DNA of 7,569 bases from Candidatus Zixiibacteriota bacterium (GTDB lineage Bacteria > Blakebacterota > Blakebacteria > Blakebacterales > Blakebacteraceae): NCBI GenBank assembly GCA_030604325.1, contig JAUVWC010000055.1, positions 1 through 7,569 of the forward strand. The letters run 5' to 3'. Both the position numbers and the translations under genes were made by a program. This document shows positions 1 to 7,370 of this stretch, piece after piece. The number at the start of each line of letters is the position of its first letter. Within the stretch, counting starts at the first letter, position 1. The notes under the pieces are model-generated. The model made no database searches. It was given only the letters and a program-made list of their open reading frames with translations, and was not told the origin of the DNA.

Positions 1-1152
1 CAGGAAGAACGCCAGTGCGAATCCGAACCCGATGATGGCTCCACCCCGCTGCGCCATTATCCCCAGAGGTATGCCTATCAGGACGAAGGCCACACAGGCG
101 AAGGGTATGGAGTATTTCTTGTGGATCTCCACCAGGTAGCGGTTGCTCTGGCCCTTGAAGAAGATGGCATTGCGCTCGGCGGTCTGCAGCTGTTGGTAGA
201 GAGCTTTATGGGCGGCGAGTACCCGTCCCTCAGGTTGCAGCGCCCTGCCCCCCTCGGGAAGATCGACGGCCTCCCCTCGCACCACCCGTGCCAGGAAGGG
301 GTGGGGCAGGGCCGCCAGCTGGCGGGTGTTTTCGGCGGACCTGGCGTCGCGGGCCACGGCCCGGGCCCGCATATCAGCCACAGGGAGTTCCCGATCCCCC
401 CTCACACCCGTGTCGCTGCGCTGCAGTTGGGTACCCTCCACCGTGAGAAAGGTTCGTAGCTGGGAGAACCGGTGGATGCGCGTCTGCCCGTTCCGAACCT
501 CGGTGATCGTGCCGTTGCGCAGATCGAGATTGAGGGTCTCTCCCTTCTCGTCGAAACTCATCAGCCCCCACTCGGCCTGGATTATCCGGGGAGGGTTGGG
601 AGGGGCAAAGTCGGCATGCTGGAGGATGGTCACTCCGTCGACCCTGGAACTGACAGGATCCACTTCATCCATGTAGAGCGTGTAGCCCTGCACGCCCTCG
701 ACGAATACGCCGGGGCGCAGGGCGAGGGAGGGGCGCTTCATCCTGATATCGGAGGTAAGGGTCTTGGCGCGGTAGTTGAAATCGGGCAGGATGCGGTCGT
801 TGAAGTAGACGAGGGCGACGGCAATGGCCGCGCTCATCAGTATCACAGGAAGTCCGAGACGGACCACGCTCACCCCACTGGCCTTCAGAGCTGTGATCTC
901 GCCGTCTTGGGAAAGCCGGCCGAAGGCCATCAGCACGGCCACCAGCACGGCCATGGGGACGGTGAGGGCCACCATCCAGGCGATATTGTAGATGAACAGC
1001 TCCACCACAACATGGACTTCGAGCCCTTTACCGATGACCAGATCGAGGATTTCGATCAGGTAATCCATCAGGAAGAGGAAGGTCAGGACAGCCAGAGAGA
1101 GCAGAAATGGGCCCGGATGTTCTCTTGCTATATAGCGGGACAGGATTCTCAC
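1..1152 (-). CDS. LptF/LptG-family LPS export permease (YjgP/YjgQ family), partial, C-terminus off the window
   Basis: Reverse-strand translation is open from the GTG at 1152 to base 1, giving 384 residues without a stop. It begins VRILSRYIAREHPGPFLLS, the usual N-terminal signature of LptF/LptG permeases. Hydrophobic segments lie at about 15-37, 53-80 and 95-117. A long soluble part (about 120-340) fits the periplasmic beta-jellyroll domain, then come KKYSIPFACVAFVLIGIPLG (345-364) and a further hydrophobic stretch to 384. That order (three TM helices, jellyroll, C-terminal helices) and the SIPFA..F.LIG.PLG motif are family hallmarks. In the known system two such permeases with the ATPase LptB2 extract LPS from the inner membrane and pass it to LptC/LptA. 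Roughly one TM helix is missing at the cut end. I cannot tell LptF from LptG. The start is uncertain: GTG 1152 has no clear Shine-Dalgarno; in-frame GTGs at 1182 (+10 residues) and 1281 (+43) are alternatives. Only the 1281 codon has a good site (GAGGG, 1288-1292), but family length and the candidate promoter favour 1152 or 1182. Confidence 0.93.
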   Translation of the reverse strand, partial: MRILSRYIAREHPGPFLLSLAVLTFLFLMDYLIEILDLVIGKGLEVHVVVELFIYNIAWMVALTVPMAVLVAVLMAFGRLSQDGEITALKASGVSVVRLGLPVILMSAAIAVALVYFNDRILPDFNYRAKTLTSDIRMKRPSLALRPGVFVEGVQGYTLYMDEVDPVSSRVDGVTILQHADFAPPNPPRIIQAEWGLMSFDEKGETLNLDLRNGTITEVRNGQTRIHRFSQLRTFLTVEGTQLQRSDTGVRGDRELPVADMRARAVARDARSAENTRQLAALPHPFLARVVRGEAVDLPEGGRALQPEGRVLAAHKALYQQLQTAERNAIFFKGQSNRYLVEIHKKYSIPFACVAFVLIGIPLGIMAQRGGAIIGFGFALAFFL

Positions 1153-1242
1153 GGCATTTCGAGTATAACGATGTTGGTCCACCTCGGGCCAGCCCGCAAA
1201 CGGGCCGACTGCGGGCGCAAAGTAGACTTGTTTTCGGCCATC

Positions 1243-1271
1243 TATATATCTTACACTTATTAACTCGACAA
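1243..1271 (-). promoter_or_regulatory. Candidate sigma70-like promoter for the LptF/G-type permease
   Basis: Read on the minus strand, TTGTCG (1271-1266) and TATATA (1248-1243) are separated by exactly 17 bases. Each hexamer matches four of six consensus positions. Transcription would begin near 1236, about 50-85 bases before the GTGs at 1182 and 1152 and downstream of the GTG at 1281, so if real it argues against the longest start. The site sits in the most AT-rich part of the divergent intergenic region. This is a motif match only; the sigma factor preferences of this organism are unknown. Confidence 0.35.
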
Positions 1272-1335
1272 AAGTCCACACAATCGTCCCTCACACAGGA
1301 GGTCTGCTCGGGCACCTTGTGATCGTGTCAAGCAA

Positions 1336-1360
1336 CCGACGTCTGAGCAACGGACGTCGG
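1336..1360. repeat. Perfect 8-bp inverted repeat in the sprA leader (possible operator or RNA hairpin)
   Basis: CCGACGTC (1336-1343) and GACGTCGG (1353-1360) are exact reverse complements separated by a 9-base loop. Because GACGTC is itself palindromic, the same place also reads as an imperfect direct repeat: GCAACCGACGTC (1332-1343) and GCAACGGACGTC (1347-1358), 11 of 12 identical and 15 bases apart. The dyad ends 16 bases before the sprA ribosome binding site, so it could bind a dimeric regulator or fold in the mRNA leader. No U-tract follows, so it does not look like an intrinsic terminator. The function is unknown. Confidence 0.4.
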
Positions 1361-1376
1361 GCAAAAGTTAACGAGC

Positions 1377-1383
1377 AAGGAAG
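1377..1383 (+). promoter_or_regulatory. Ribosome binding site that sets the sprA start
   Basis: AAGGAAG contains the AGGA core (1378-1381), eight bases before the GTG at 1390. An in-frame TAA at 1369-1371 rules out any start further upstream, and the next in-frame ATG (residue 20) would destroy the signal peptide. GTG 1390 is therefore the best-supported start. Confidence 0.75.
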
Positions 1384-1389
1384 ACTCGG

Positions 1390-1479
1390 GTGGCCTTGGG
1401 ATTCCCCCGCATAGCGACATGGCAACTTGCTGTCCTACTGGTCTGCATGTGCGCCGGTTTAAGCGTGCCGGCCGCTGCA
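1390..1479 (+). other. Signal peptide of the SprA homologue
   Basis: Residues 1-30 show a short N-region with one arginine (R7), a hydrophobic core (about 13-24, LAVLLVCMCAGL) and a small-residue stretch ending VPAAA. Signal peptidase I cleavage after A30 would leave FQEEG as the mature N-terminus. Neither C19 nor C21 sits in an acceptable lipobox (the preceding residues are V and M), so this is not a lipoprotein signal. Sec export to the periplasm fits an outer-membrane barrel. The mature N-terminus has Q at +2 rather than +1, so the protein would not itself be a pyroglutamate substrate if cleaved here. Confidence 0.8.
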
Positions 1480-4400
1480 TTCCAGGAAGAGGGGCCTGTT
1501 CGTGGGTGTGTGGGGGTACGGGAGTATCTGCTGGATGGTGTGTATGACAACATGACCCATCCGTGGGTTCCGTCGGGGAGACTTCGTTTGCCGGCTGCCT
1601 TGGGGCGGCGGGGGTTGTATTTGAGGGGATCTCTTCCCGGCTACAGCCAACGCGTAGAGGTGCGTCCGGGCCACCGTTATATCTATTTCCAGACCCTTTA
1701 CGGTTCTTGGAAGGTCCAGCGGCCGGTAGTCATGGGGTTTGAGGAGTATCTGGAACGGGTGCGGAGCGAGCAGGCGCGCAGGATGCTCCTGGCCGGTTTT
1801 TTAAAGGCCCAGGAGAAGGAAGAAGAGGGACGAAGGTCACTGCTGGAGTTCGAAATACCGATCAGTATACCGCGGGGCCTTAGCAATGTTGTGGGGGAAG
1901 GGGGGGCCGGATTGAGGGTCTCCGGCAACCGCAGGATTCGTTTCAGCGGACGCAGCGAGTGGACTGAAGGGGCTGTCTCGACCGCCACTGCCTACACCAG
2001 CAAGTTTCCGGCCCTGAACATGGAGCAGGACTCGAGGTTCCAGATAGTCGGCAGTGTGGGCAGCAAGATCGAAGTCTCCGTCGAGCAGGACAGCAGGGCC
2101 CTGACCGATCTGGAGAACCGGATCAACATCAGCTACAAGGGCGAAGAGGACGAAATCATCCAGGAGATCGTTGCGGGGAACACCGAATTCCGCCTGCCCG
2201 GCTCCCAGTTCGTGGGTTTCAACCAGGGAGCCAGGGGGCTGTTTGGCATCAGGGGGTCAGCGCGGCTGGGGGATCTCACCTTCACCGCACTGGCAAGCCA
2301 GGAGAAGGGTTCGGGAGAGAAGGCCACCTTCCGGGCGGGAGCCAGGGAGACCATGATTAGGCGGCCTGATATAGAACCGCTACTGGGAGCATACTATTTC
2401 CTCGATTACATATACCGGGACCGCTTTAAGGACCGTGTGTTCGTACCGGCCGACTCGATTGTTTCCATCAACATCTTCGTGGATGACCAGCGGTACCAGA
2501 ACGACACGGAGAAAGCGGCGGTGGAAAACGCCAAGGCGTACTTCGATCCCTCCAATCCCGCACCGCTCGACTCCCGCGATGCCCACCTCGGCTCGTTCCA
2601 CGAGCTCAGTCCTGAGGAGTATTACGTGAACCGGGCGGGAGGATTCATCGCCCTGAGTGTCAGTCTGGGGCCGAAAGATGTGCTCGGGGTGGTCTATACG
2701 ACCGCCGAAGGGGAACAGGTCGGTACGGTACCGACTCCGGATGCGCCGGATTCGCTGATCATGAAGATGATCAAGCCGACCGATCCCCGTCCCGAAGACA
2801 AGACGTGGAAGTACGAGCTGCGCAGCGTCTATTATCTGGGCTCGAGAAATATTCCCCAGGAAGGCTTTCAGGTCCGAATATTCTTCGATCCCCCGTCAGG
2901 GGAGGACGAATACACTCAGAAGGGGGTCGACTACCTTCAGATCCTGGGTCTGGACCAGTGGGGGGAAGTGCCGGGCACACCACCCGATGGCAACATCGAC
3001 CTGAACGAGAACTACGTGAACCTGGCCAGGGGCGAACTGATCTTTCCCGATCTCGAGCCTTTCAAGAACCCGGGGCTCGAGGTGACGGTTGACATGTATG
3101 ACACCATCGACCGTCGTGTGCTCACTCAGGCATCCCGCTACTACCTGGAGATCAAGCTCGCCACCCGCGCTAACAGCTATACCCTCCCCGCGATAAACAT
3201 CCTGGAAGGAAGCGATGTCGTGACCCTTAACGGCCGCCGCTTGAACCGTGGTTCCGACTACCAGATCAACTACCTGACGGGGGAGATCACCTTCCTGACC
3301 AATGCTATACAAGATCCCACAGCTGATGTCAGAGTGGATTATGAGTACAGCCCGCTGATCCAGCTCGAGCAGAAGGTACTCCTCGGCGCCCGTGCCGAGT
3401 ACCGGCTCGGTCAAATGGGAACTATCTCGGCAATGGTGCTGTCGCGCAGCGAACGGACACTCGATCGACGCGTGCGCCTGGGCCGGGAACCGACCCGCAT
3501 GGTTGTGTGGGATGCCAACACCGTTCTGAGATGGGATCCCCAATGGTTAACAAGGATAGTCGACGCGCTGCCTCTGCTGCAAACCGAAGCTCCCTCCCAT
3601 TTCGACTTCGAAGCCGAGGTTGCCCAGAGCATCCCCGATCCGAATACGACCGGTGAAGCACTGGTGGATGACTTTGAAGGCGCAAAGAACATCACCGGCT
3701 TCGGGATCGGACGCGGACGCTGGTCACCGGCGGCAACACCGGCAGGGCGGACGGCCGAAGAGCGGGCCCGGCTGATCTGGTACAACCCGTGGGAGCGCAT
3801 CAGCAGCCGCGATATCTGGCCTCAGAAGGAAACCGATATCCGCTCCGACCAGGTGAATGTGCTGAAGCTGGCATTGGTTCCCAACCGGCCCAGCCTGTGG
3901 CCGGTGGGCGCCTACCAGTGGGACACGACCGAATTGAACAGGCGCTGGAACGGGGTGCAGCAGGCTGTTGCCGCCGGAGCGGCGGACCTTACCCAGATGC
4001 AGTATCTGGAACTCTGGATCCAAGGCTATCAGGGAGAACTCCACATCGACCTGGGGACCATATCGGAAGACGTCAATGGGAATGGAGAGCTCAATACCGA
4101 GGACCTGGCTCCCAACGGGGTGCGCAACGGGGTGATCGATGAGGGTGAAGACGTCGGTCTGGACGGTCTCGATGACAAGCTGGAACTGGACTTCTATATC
4201 ATCCACGCCGGTGAGAACCCCTTCGACTACCCTACGTTGGAAGAGAAGAAGAACCGCTACAGGCAGCTCTATTCCAACCCGCTCTGGTACTGGGACAGGA
4301 GCCCGGACGATCCGGCCCTCGACAACTGGAATTATTCAAATGCCAACGTCTACACGCACGTAAACGGGACCGAAGGCAACAGGCTCGATCCGGACCGGCA

Positions 4401-7353
4401 GGGCCGGCCCGATACCGAAGACATCAACCGGAACGGCTACCTCGACAGGTCCAACAACTATGTCTCCTATGTGCTGAATTTGAGTCCCGACTCCGCCGAC
4501 AGCGTTTATGTGGCTGGTGGAGACAGGGATCCCGCAAACTGGGGGGAGCATGATTCATGGCGGCTCTACCGCATCCCCCTGACCGATGTGGCGGGGGAGG
4601 TGGGCTCGCCCGACCTCTCCCTTGTGCAGAGTATTAGGCTGTGGGTGACCGGACCCGTGGACACGACAGCCTTTCTGGTCTCGATCGCCGCCATCGACGT
4701 GGTGGGGAACCGGTGGCAGGAGCGTTCCGTGGTGGTGGCTGACACAACCCTTCCTCCCGAGACGGTCAGGGTGAGCGTACGGAATACGTTTGACAACGCC
4801 GGTGAATACATACCGCCTCCGGGTGTTTCTGCGGTGCGCGACAGGATCACCAACCTGCTTGGTATGGAGCAGTCGCTGGCAGTGACCTTCTCCCAGCTGC
4901 CCTCCGGAGTGGAAGGAGAAGTCTTCCGCACGATCATCAAAGCCGAGGACTTAACGCAGTACCAGGGCCTGGAGATGTTCCTCAACGGGAGGCCTGCTGA
5001 GGCGTGGATGGCCAGCCAGGACACCAGTTACATCGAAGGTTTCCTCAGGTTCGGTGCCGACGAGAACAATTTCTACGAATATCAAACGCGTGTCTATCCC
5101 GGCTGGGATGAGCGTAATCATGTGCACGTTCGCTTCGACGAGATCACCGCGCTCAAGATAGCCCTGCTGGAACGTTGGCAGGCGGAGAGTGGTGTGCCGG
5201 ATACTACGGCGGGGCATTATCGCGTTCGAGGACGGCCCAGCCTCAGCAATATAAGGCGTCTTTCGGTGGGATTGATCAACCGGCATCCCACCCTGCCGAT
5301 AGATGGCGAGATATGGGCGGACGAGATGCGGGTGGTGGATGTGCGCCGGGACCGTGGCAGCGCCACTCGTGTCGGTATACGAGCTCAGATAGCCGACCTG
5401 AGCACAATTGACTTCAGGTTCAGCCGCAGGACCGCCGACTTCCACGGGCTAAGAGAAAAGCGAGGTTCCCTCAGCACTACCACCAATACCAGTTTCTCCT
5501 GGGATACCTCCCTCGACAAGTTTACCAAACCCGTGTGGGGCCTGGTTATCCCGTTCTCGTTCAGATGGAAGAGCAGCCGCAGCCTTCCGAAGTACCTGCC
5601 CGGCTCAGATCTGATCCTGGGAAAGGGAGCCCGATACGAGCACCAGACCTATCAGAACGACCAGAGTCTGTCGATTTCCTTCAGGAAACAGGCCCCCAGC
5701 AAGTCTGCTTTGCTTGCCTGGACAATAGACCGTATGAACGTGTCGTTTAACAGCAGTCGCCGGGACGGGCGCAGTCCGATCAATCCGATCAACAGATCTT
5801 CCCGGCTGCAGGGTTCGTTCGGGTACGATCTATCACCGGCATCCACAACAGAGTGGTATCTGCTCCGACCGATTCCCCTCCTTCCCAAGTCACTGCGCGA
5901 GATACCCTTCAATCTGCTGCCGACCCGCCTTACCTATTCACTCGGCGCTAACCAGGTGGATGAGCAGGTTGCGGACCGTACCGGGCAGCTCCGGACCCGG
6001 TATTCCTTTACCGCTACCGAACAGTACAGGTTGGGAATGCGCCCGATATCGACGCTTCGTACCAGATACGATCTCGATTTGAACTGGGACCTCACCCAGG
6101 GCTGGCAGTGGAGTGATGTGAATTTCGGCAGGGAAGTCAGACGCCGGCAGGTGTTTGATACGATCTACGAGCCGAGGACCTTCTTATGGATGACGCAGCG
6201 CTATCAGTACGTAGCCGAGTACCGGGAGAACAACGATCCCAGGTTCAACACCCGTGTCACTCCGGAAGGCAACGAGATACAGCTCGGCCGTGATGTGACA
6301 TCCAACGTCGACGCCTCAGCAAACTATACGATCCAACCGGTCCAGCTTCTCGGTGTGCCGAGGGAGTTGGAGGAGGCGAAGGGGCTTGCGAGATTGATGA
6401 ATGATCTGCGGAGACTGGCCTCAAAGCTGAGTCCCATGATGCTGAACCTTTCTCAGGAACGCATCGGCAACCAGTATAATCTTACGGGCCGGCCATCGCT
6501 GGCCTACCGCTTCGGGTTGAAGGAGACGCCGGATGTCGGCCGCGCCGCCGCAACGGCAACCCAGCAGTCTATGATCCGGACCGTGCGGCGGATTACCCTG
6601 AGTTCGGGCGTTGAGCTTCCACTCTCCGCCTACCTGGATGTACGACCTAATTGGAATTCGGTCGACCGGCTAAGCGAATCGAAGTCGACCTTCTCCAAGA
6701 GTGTCACTTGGCCTGCAGTTGGCCTGCAGTGGTCCGGCCTTCAGCAACTGTGGAAATTCCCCGATTGGACCAGTGCGCTGAACGTCTCCACCGGCTATCG
6801 TCGTACAAAGGAGAAGACTGACCAGCTGAGTGATGAGGGCGCTGGGATTCGGACGCCGTACAGCAGCATGGTCACCAAGGGCTTTCAGCCGCTGCTTTCC
6901 ATACAGATGACGTTGAACAACGGTATTGGAATGTCACTGGCCCAGAACAATGTGGTATCGATCCGGCGGCAGCTGACCCTGGGCAGGAGCACTATGCGAA
7001 CGGTAAGTGGTAATTTCAGGGTGGATCTCTCCTACTCTTTCAGCTCTCCACAGGGGATCAAGATTCCCTTCTTCAAGAAGCCGCTTCGCTTTACGAGTAA
7101 CGTGGACATTCTTCTCGGGCTCGTGCGTAGCGAGGAGGTCACCGAGGTGCGCATCGGTGACAAGGAGGACGCCCGGTACGTTCCGACCGTCTCAAAAGCT
7201 ACATGGTCGTTGAGGCCGAACGTACGTTATAATTTCAGCCGCAGGGTCCAGGGAGGTCTGGACATGACCATCGAGAATGTGAATGACAGGTTGATGAATA
7301 GAACGCGCAAGGTGCGTGAGATGGCCATATATGTGAATCTCTTCTTTAACTGA
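1390..7353 (+). CDS. sprA: SprA/Sov-family protein, T9SS outer-membrane translocon
   Basis: Complete 1987-residue protein, GTG start. In Bacteroidota SprA (Sov in Porphyromonas) forms a giant 36-strand outer-membrane barrel through which folded T9SS cargo passes. Visible features: signal peptide 1-30; a domain of about 150-310 with NVVGEGGAGLRVSG, then the family-typical GEEDEIIQEI (251-260), LPGSQFVGFNQGARGLFGI and ASQEKG (302-307); SDYQINYLTGEITFL (622-636); the strong SprA signature VDDFEGAK (759-766) followed by RARLIWYNPW (792-801); YLELWIQGYQGELHIDLGTISED (872-894); Asp/Asn-rich loops at 894-1022; then amphipathic beta-strand-rich sequence to the end, finishing in a barrel-type strand, YVNLFFN. 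The mature chain has one cysteine (C40). Length is below the roughly 2400-2500 residues of Flavobacterium SprA and Porphyromonas Sov. There is no frameshift or internal stop, so it appears intact. It is divergent from the LPS permease and probably co-transcribed with the M28 gene 17 bases downstream. I identify the family with high confidence; T9SS function in this organism is inferred. Confidence 0.95.
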   Translation: MALGFPRIATWQLAVLLVCMCAGLSVPAAAFQEEGPVRGCVGVREYLLDGVYDNMTHPWVPSGRLRLPAALGRRGLYLRGSLPGYSQRVEVRPGHRYIYFQTLYGSWKVQRPVVMGFEEYLERVRSEQARRMLLAGFLKAQEKEEEGRRSLLEFEIPISIPRGLSNVVGEGGAGLRVSGNRRIRFSGRSEWTEGAVSTATAYTSKFPALNMEQDSRFQIVGSVGSKIEVSVEQDSRALTDLENRINISYKGEEDEIIQEIVAGNTEFRLPGSQFVGFNQGARGLFGIRGSARLGDLTFTALASQEKGSGEKATFRAGARETMIRRPDIEPLLGAYYFLDYIYRDRFKDRVFVPADSIVSINIFVDDQRYQNDTEKAAVENAKAYFDPSNPAPLDSRDAHLGSFHELSPEEYYVNRAGGFIALSVSLGPKDVLGVVYTTAEGEQVGTVPTPDAPDSLIMKMIKPTDPRPEDKTWKYELRSVYYLGSRNIPQEGFQVRIFFDPPSGEDEYTQKGVDYLQILGLDQWGEVPGTPPDGNIDLNENYVNLARGELIFPDLEPFKNPGLEVTVDMYDTIDRRVLTQASRYYLEIKLATRANSYTLPAINILEGSDVVTLNGRRLNRGSDYQINYLTGEITFLTNAIQDPTADVRVDYEYSPLIQLEQKVLLGARAEYRLGQMGTISAMVLSRSERTLDRRVRLGREPTRMVVWDANTVLRWDPQWLTRIVDALPLLQTEAPSHFDFEAEVAQSIPDPNTTGEALVDDFEGAKNITGFGIGRGRWSPAATPAGRTAEERARLIWYNPWERISSRDIWPQKETDIRSDQVNVLKLALVPNRPSLWPVGAYQWDTTELNRRWNGVQQAVAAGAADLTQMQYLELWIQGYQGELHIDLGTISEDVNGNGELNTEDLAPNGVRNGVIDEGEDVGLDGLDDKLELDFYIIHAGENPFDYPTLEEKKNRYRQLYSNPLWYWDRSPDDPALDNWNYSNANVYTHVNGTEGNRLDPDRQGRPDTEDINRNGYLDRSNNYVSYVLNLSPDSADSVYVAGGDRDPANWGEHDSWRLYRIPLTDVAGEVGSPDLSLVQSIRLWVTGPVDTTAFLVSIAAIDVVGNRWQERSVVVADTTLPPETVRVSVRNTFDNAGEYIPPPGVSAVRDRITNLLGMEQSLAVTFSQLPSGVEGEVFRTIIKAEDLTQYQGLEMFLNGRPAEAWMASQDTSYIEGFLRFGADENNFYEYQTRVYPGWDERNHVHVRFDEITALKIALLERWQAESGVPDTTAGHYRVRGRPSLSNIRRLSVGLINRHPTLPIDGEIWADEMRVVDVRRDRGSATRVGIRAQIADLSTIDFRFSRRTADFHGLREKRGSLSTTTNTSFSWDTSLDKFTKPVWGLVIPFSFRWKSSRSLPKYLPGSDLILGKGARYEHQTYQNDQSLSISFRKQAPSKSALLAWTIDRMNVSFNSSRRDGRSPINPINRSSRLQGSFGYDLSPASTTEWYLLRPIPLLPKSLREIPFNLLPTRLTYSLGANQVDEQVADRTGQLRTRYSFTATEQYRLGMRPISTLRTRYDLDLNWDLTQGWQWSDVNFGREVRRRQVFDTIYEPRTFLWMTQRYQYVAEYRENNDPRFNTRVTPEGNEIQLGRDVTSNVDASANYTIQPVQLLGVPRELEEAKGLARLMNDLRRLASKLSPMMLNLSQERIGNQYNLTGRPSLAYRFGLKETPDVGRAAATATQQSMIRTVRRITLSSGVELPLSAYLDVRPNWNSVDRLSESKSTFSKSVTWPAVGLQWSGLQQLWKFPDWTSALNVSTGYRRTKEKTDQLSDEGAGIRTPYSSMVTKGFQPLLSIQMTLNNGIGMSLAQNNVVSIRRQLTLGRSTMRTVSGNFRVDLSYSFSSPQGIKIPFFKKPLRFTSNVDILLGLVRSEEVTEVRIGDKEDARYVPTVSKATWSLRPNVRYNFSRRVQGGLDMTIENVNDRLMNRTRKVREMAIYVNLFFN
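4069..4176 (+). other. Acidic Asp/Asn/Gly loops in SprA resembling calcium-binding loops (first cluster)
   Basis: Residues 894-905 read DVNGNGELNTED, close to the DxNxNGxLxxxD spacing of EF-hand, dockerin or thrombospondin-3 calcium loops. It is followed at 909-929 by NGVRNGVIDEGEDVGLDGLDD, another acidic glycine-rich stretch. The cluster directly follows the conserved LHIDLGTISED segment. Calcium binding is inferred from residue spacing only; no flanking helices typical of a true EF-hand are evident. Confidence 0.45.
4420..4455 (+). other. Second calcium-loop-like motif in SprA
   Basis: Residues 1011-1022 read DINRNGYLDRSN, again with acidic or amide side chains at positions 1, 3, 5 and 9 and glycine at 6, as in calcium-binding loops. 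A related stretch, DPDRQGRPDTED, lies just before it at 1000-1011. With the first cluster it frames about 120 residues rich in Asn, Trp and Tyr (930-1000). The resemblance to calcium loops is a motif match, not a demonstrated function. Confidence 0.4.
5775..5792 (+). repeat. 9-bp perfect tandem repeat within sprA
   Basis: TCCGATCAA occurs twice in a row and yields the protein repeat PIN-PIN (within SPINPINRS). Its unit length keeps the reading frame. It probably reflects local slippage in a loop between beta strands; no role is apparent. Confidence 0.6.
6708..6729 (+). repeat. 11-bp perfect tandem repeat within sprA
   Basis: TTGGCCTGCAG occurs twice without a gap. The unit is not a multiple of three, so the copies are read in different frames (TWPAV then GLQW). 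The gene stays open on both sides, and the following sequence still looks like SprA barrel strands. The repeat may therefore be chance, or an old duplication compensated elsewhere. Confidence 0.55.
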
Positions 7354-7358
7354 TACAC

Positions 7359-7364
7359 GGGAGG
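7359..7364 (+). promoter_or_regulatory. Ribosome binding site supporting the TTG start of the M28 gene
   Basis: GGGAGG lies six bases before TTG 7371, an ideal spacing. No ATG or GTG is available at a suitable distance, and the TTG opens directly into a signal peptide, so the rare start codon is well supported. The site begins six bases after the sprA stop codon, which fits translation from a shared mRNA. Confidence 0.75.
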
Positions 7365-7370
7365 CGGCCG

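Noticed and set aside
121..1263. Plus-strand open frames across the left part of the window (121-459, 326-676, 472-1263)
   Set aside because: Their products are low-complexity and resemble no family, while the minus strand encodes a clear LptF/G permease over the same bases.
1228..1263. Plus-strand sigma70 promoter for sprA (TTGTTT at 1228 with AT-rich sequence after it)
   Set aside because: No acceptable -10 hexamer lies 16-18 bases downstream, and no Bacteroidota-type TAnnTTTG motif was found, so the sprA promoter could not be placed.
1200..1269. Minus-strand ATG at 1242 opening a 30-codon frame
   Set aside because: It ends in TGA right at the permease start and is in a different frame from the permease. 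It has no ribosome binding site and falls on the candidate promoter.
1317..1331. CRP-like site around TTGTGATCGTGTCAA
   Set aside because: Only three bases match at each end of the dyad and the TGTGA-N6-TCACA consensus is not met.
1319..1414. Possible short leader peptide from GTG 1319 overlapping the sprA start
   Set aside because: The AGGAGGT is 15 bases away, too far for normal initiation, and the peptide has no recognisable features. It is kept only as part of the leader finding.
2896..3543. Minus-strand 215-codon frame inside sprA, and similar frames at 3724-4206 and 4951-5445
   Set aside because: These lie opposite conserved SprA sequence in a GC-rich gene, where spurious antisense frames are expected. 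None has a recognisable domain or convincing start.
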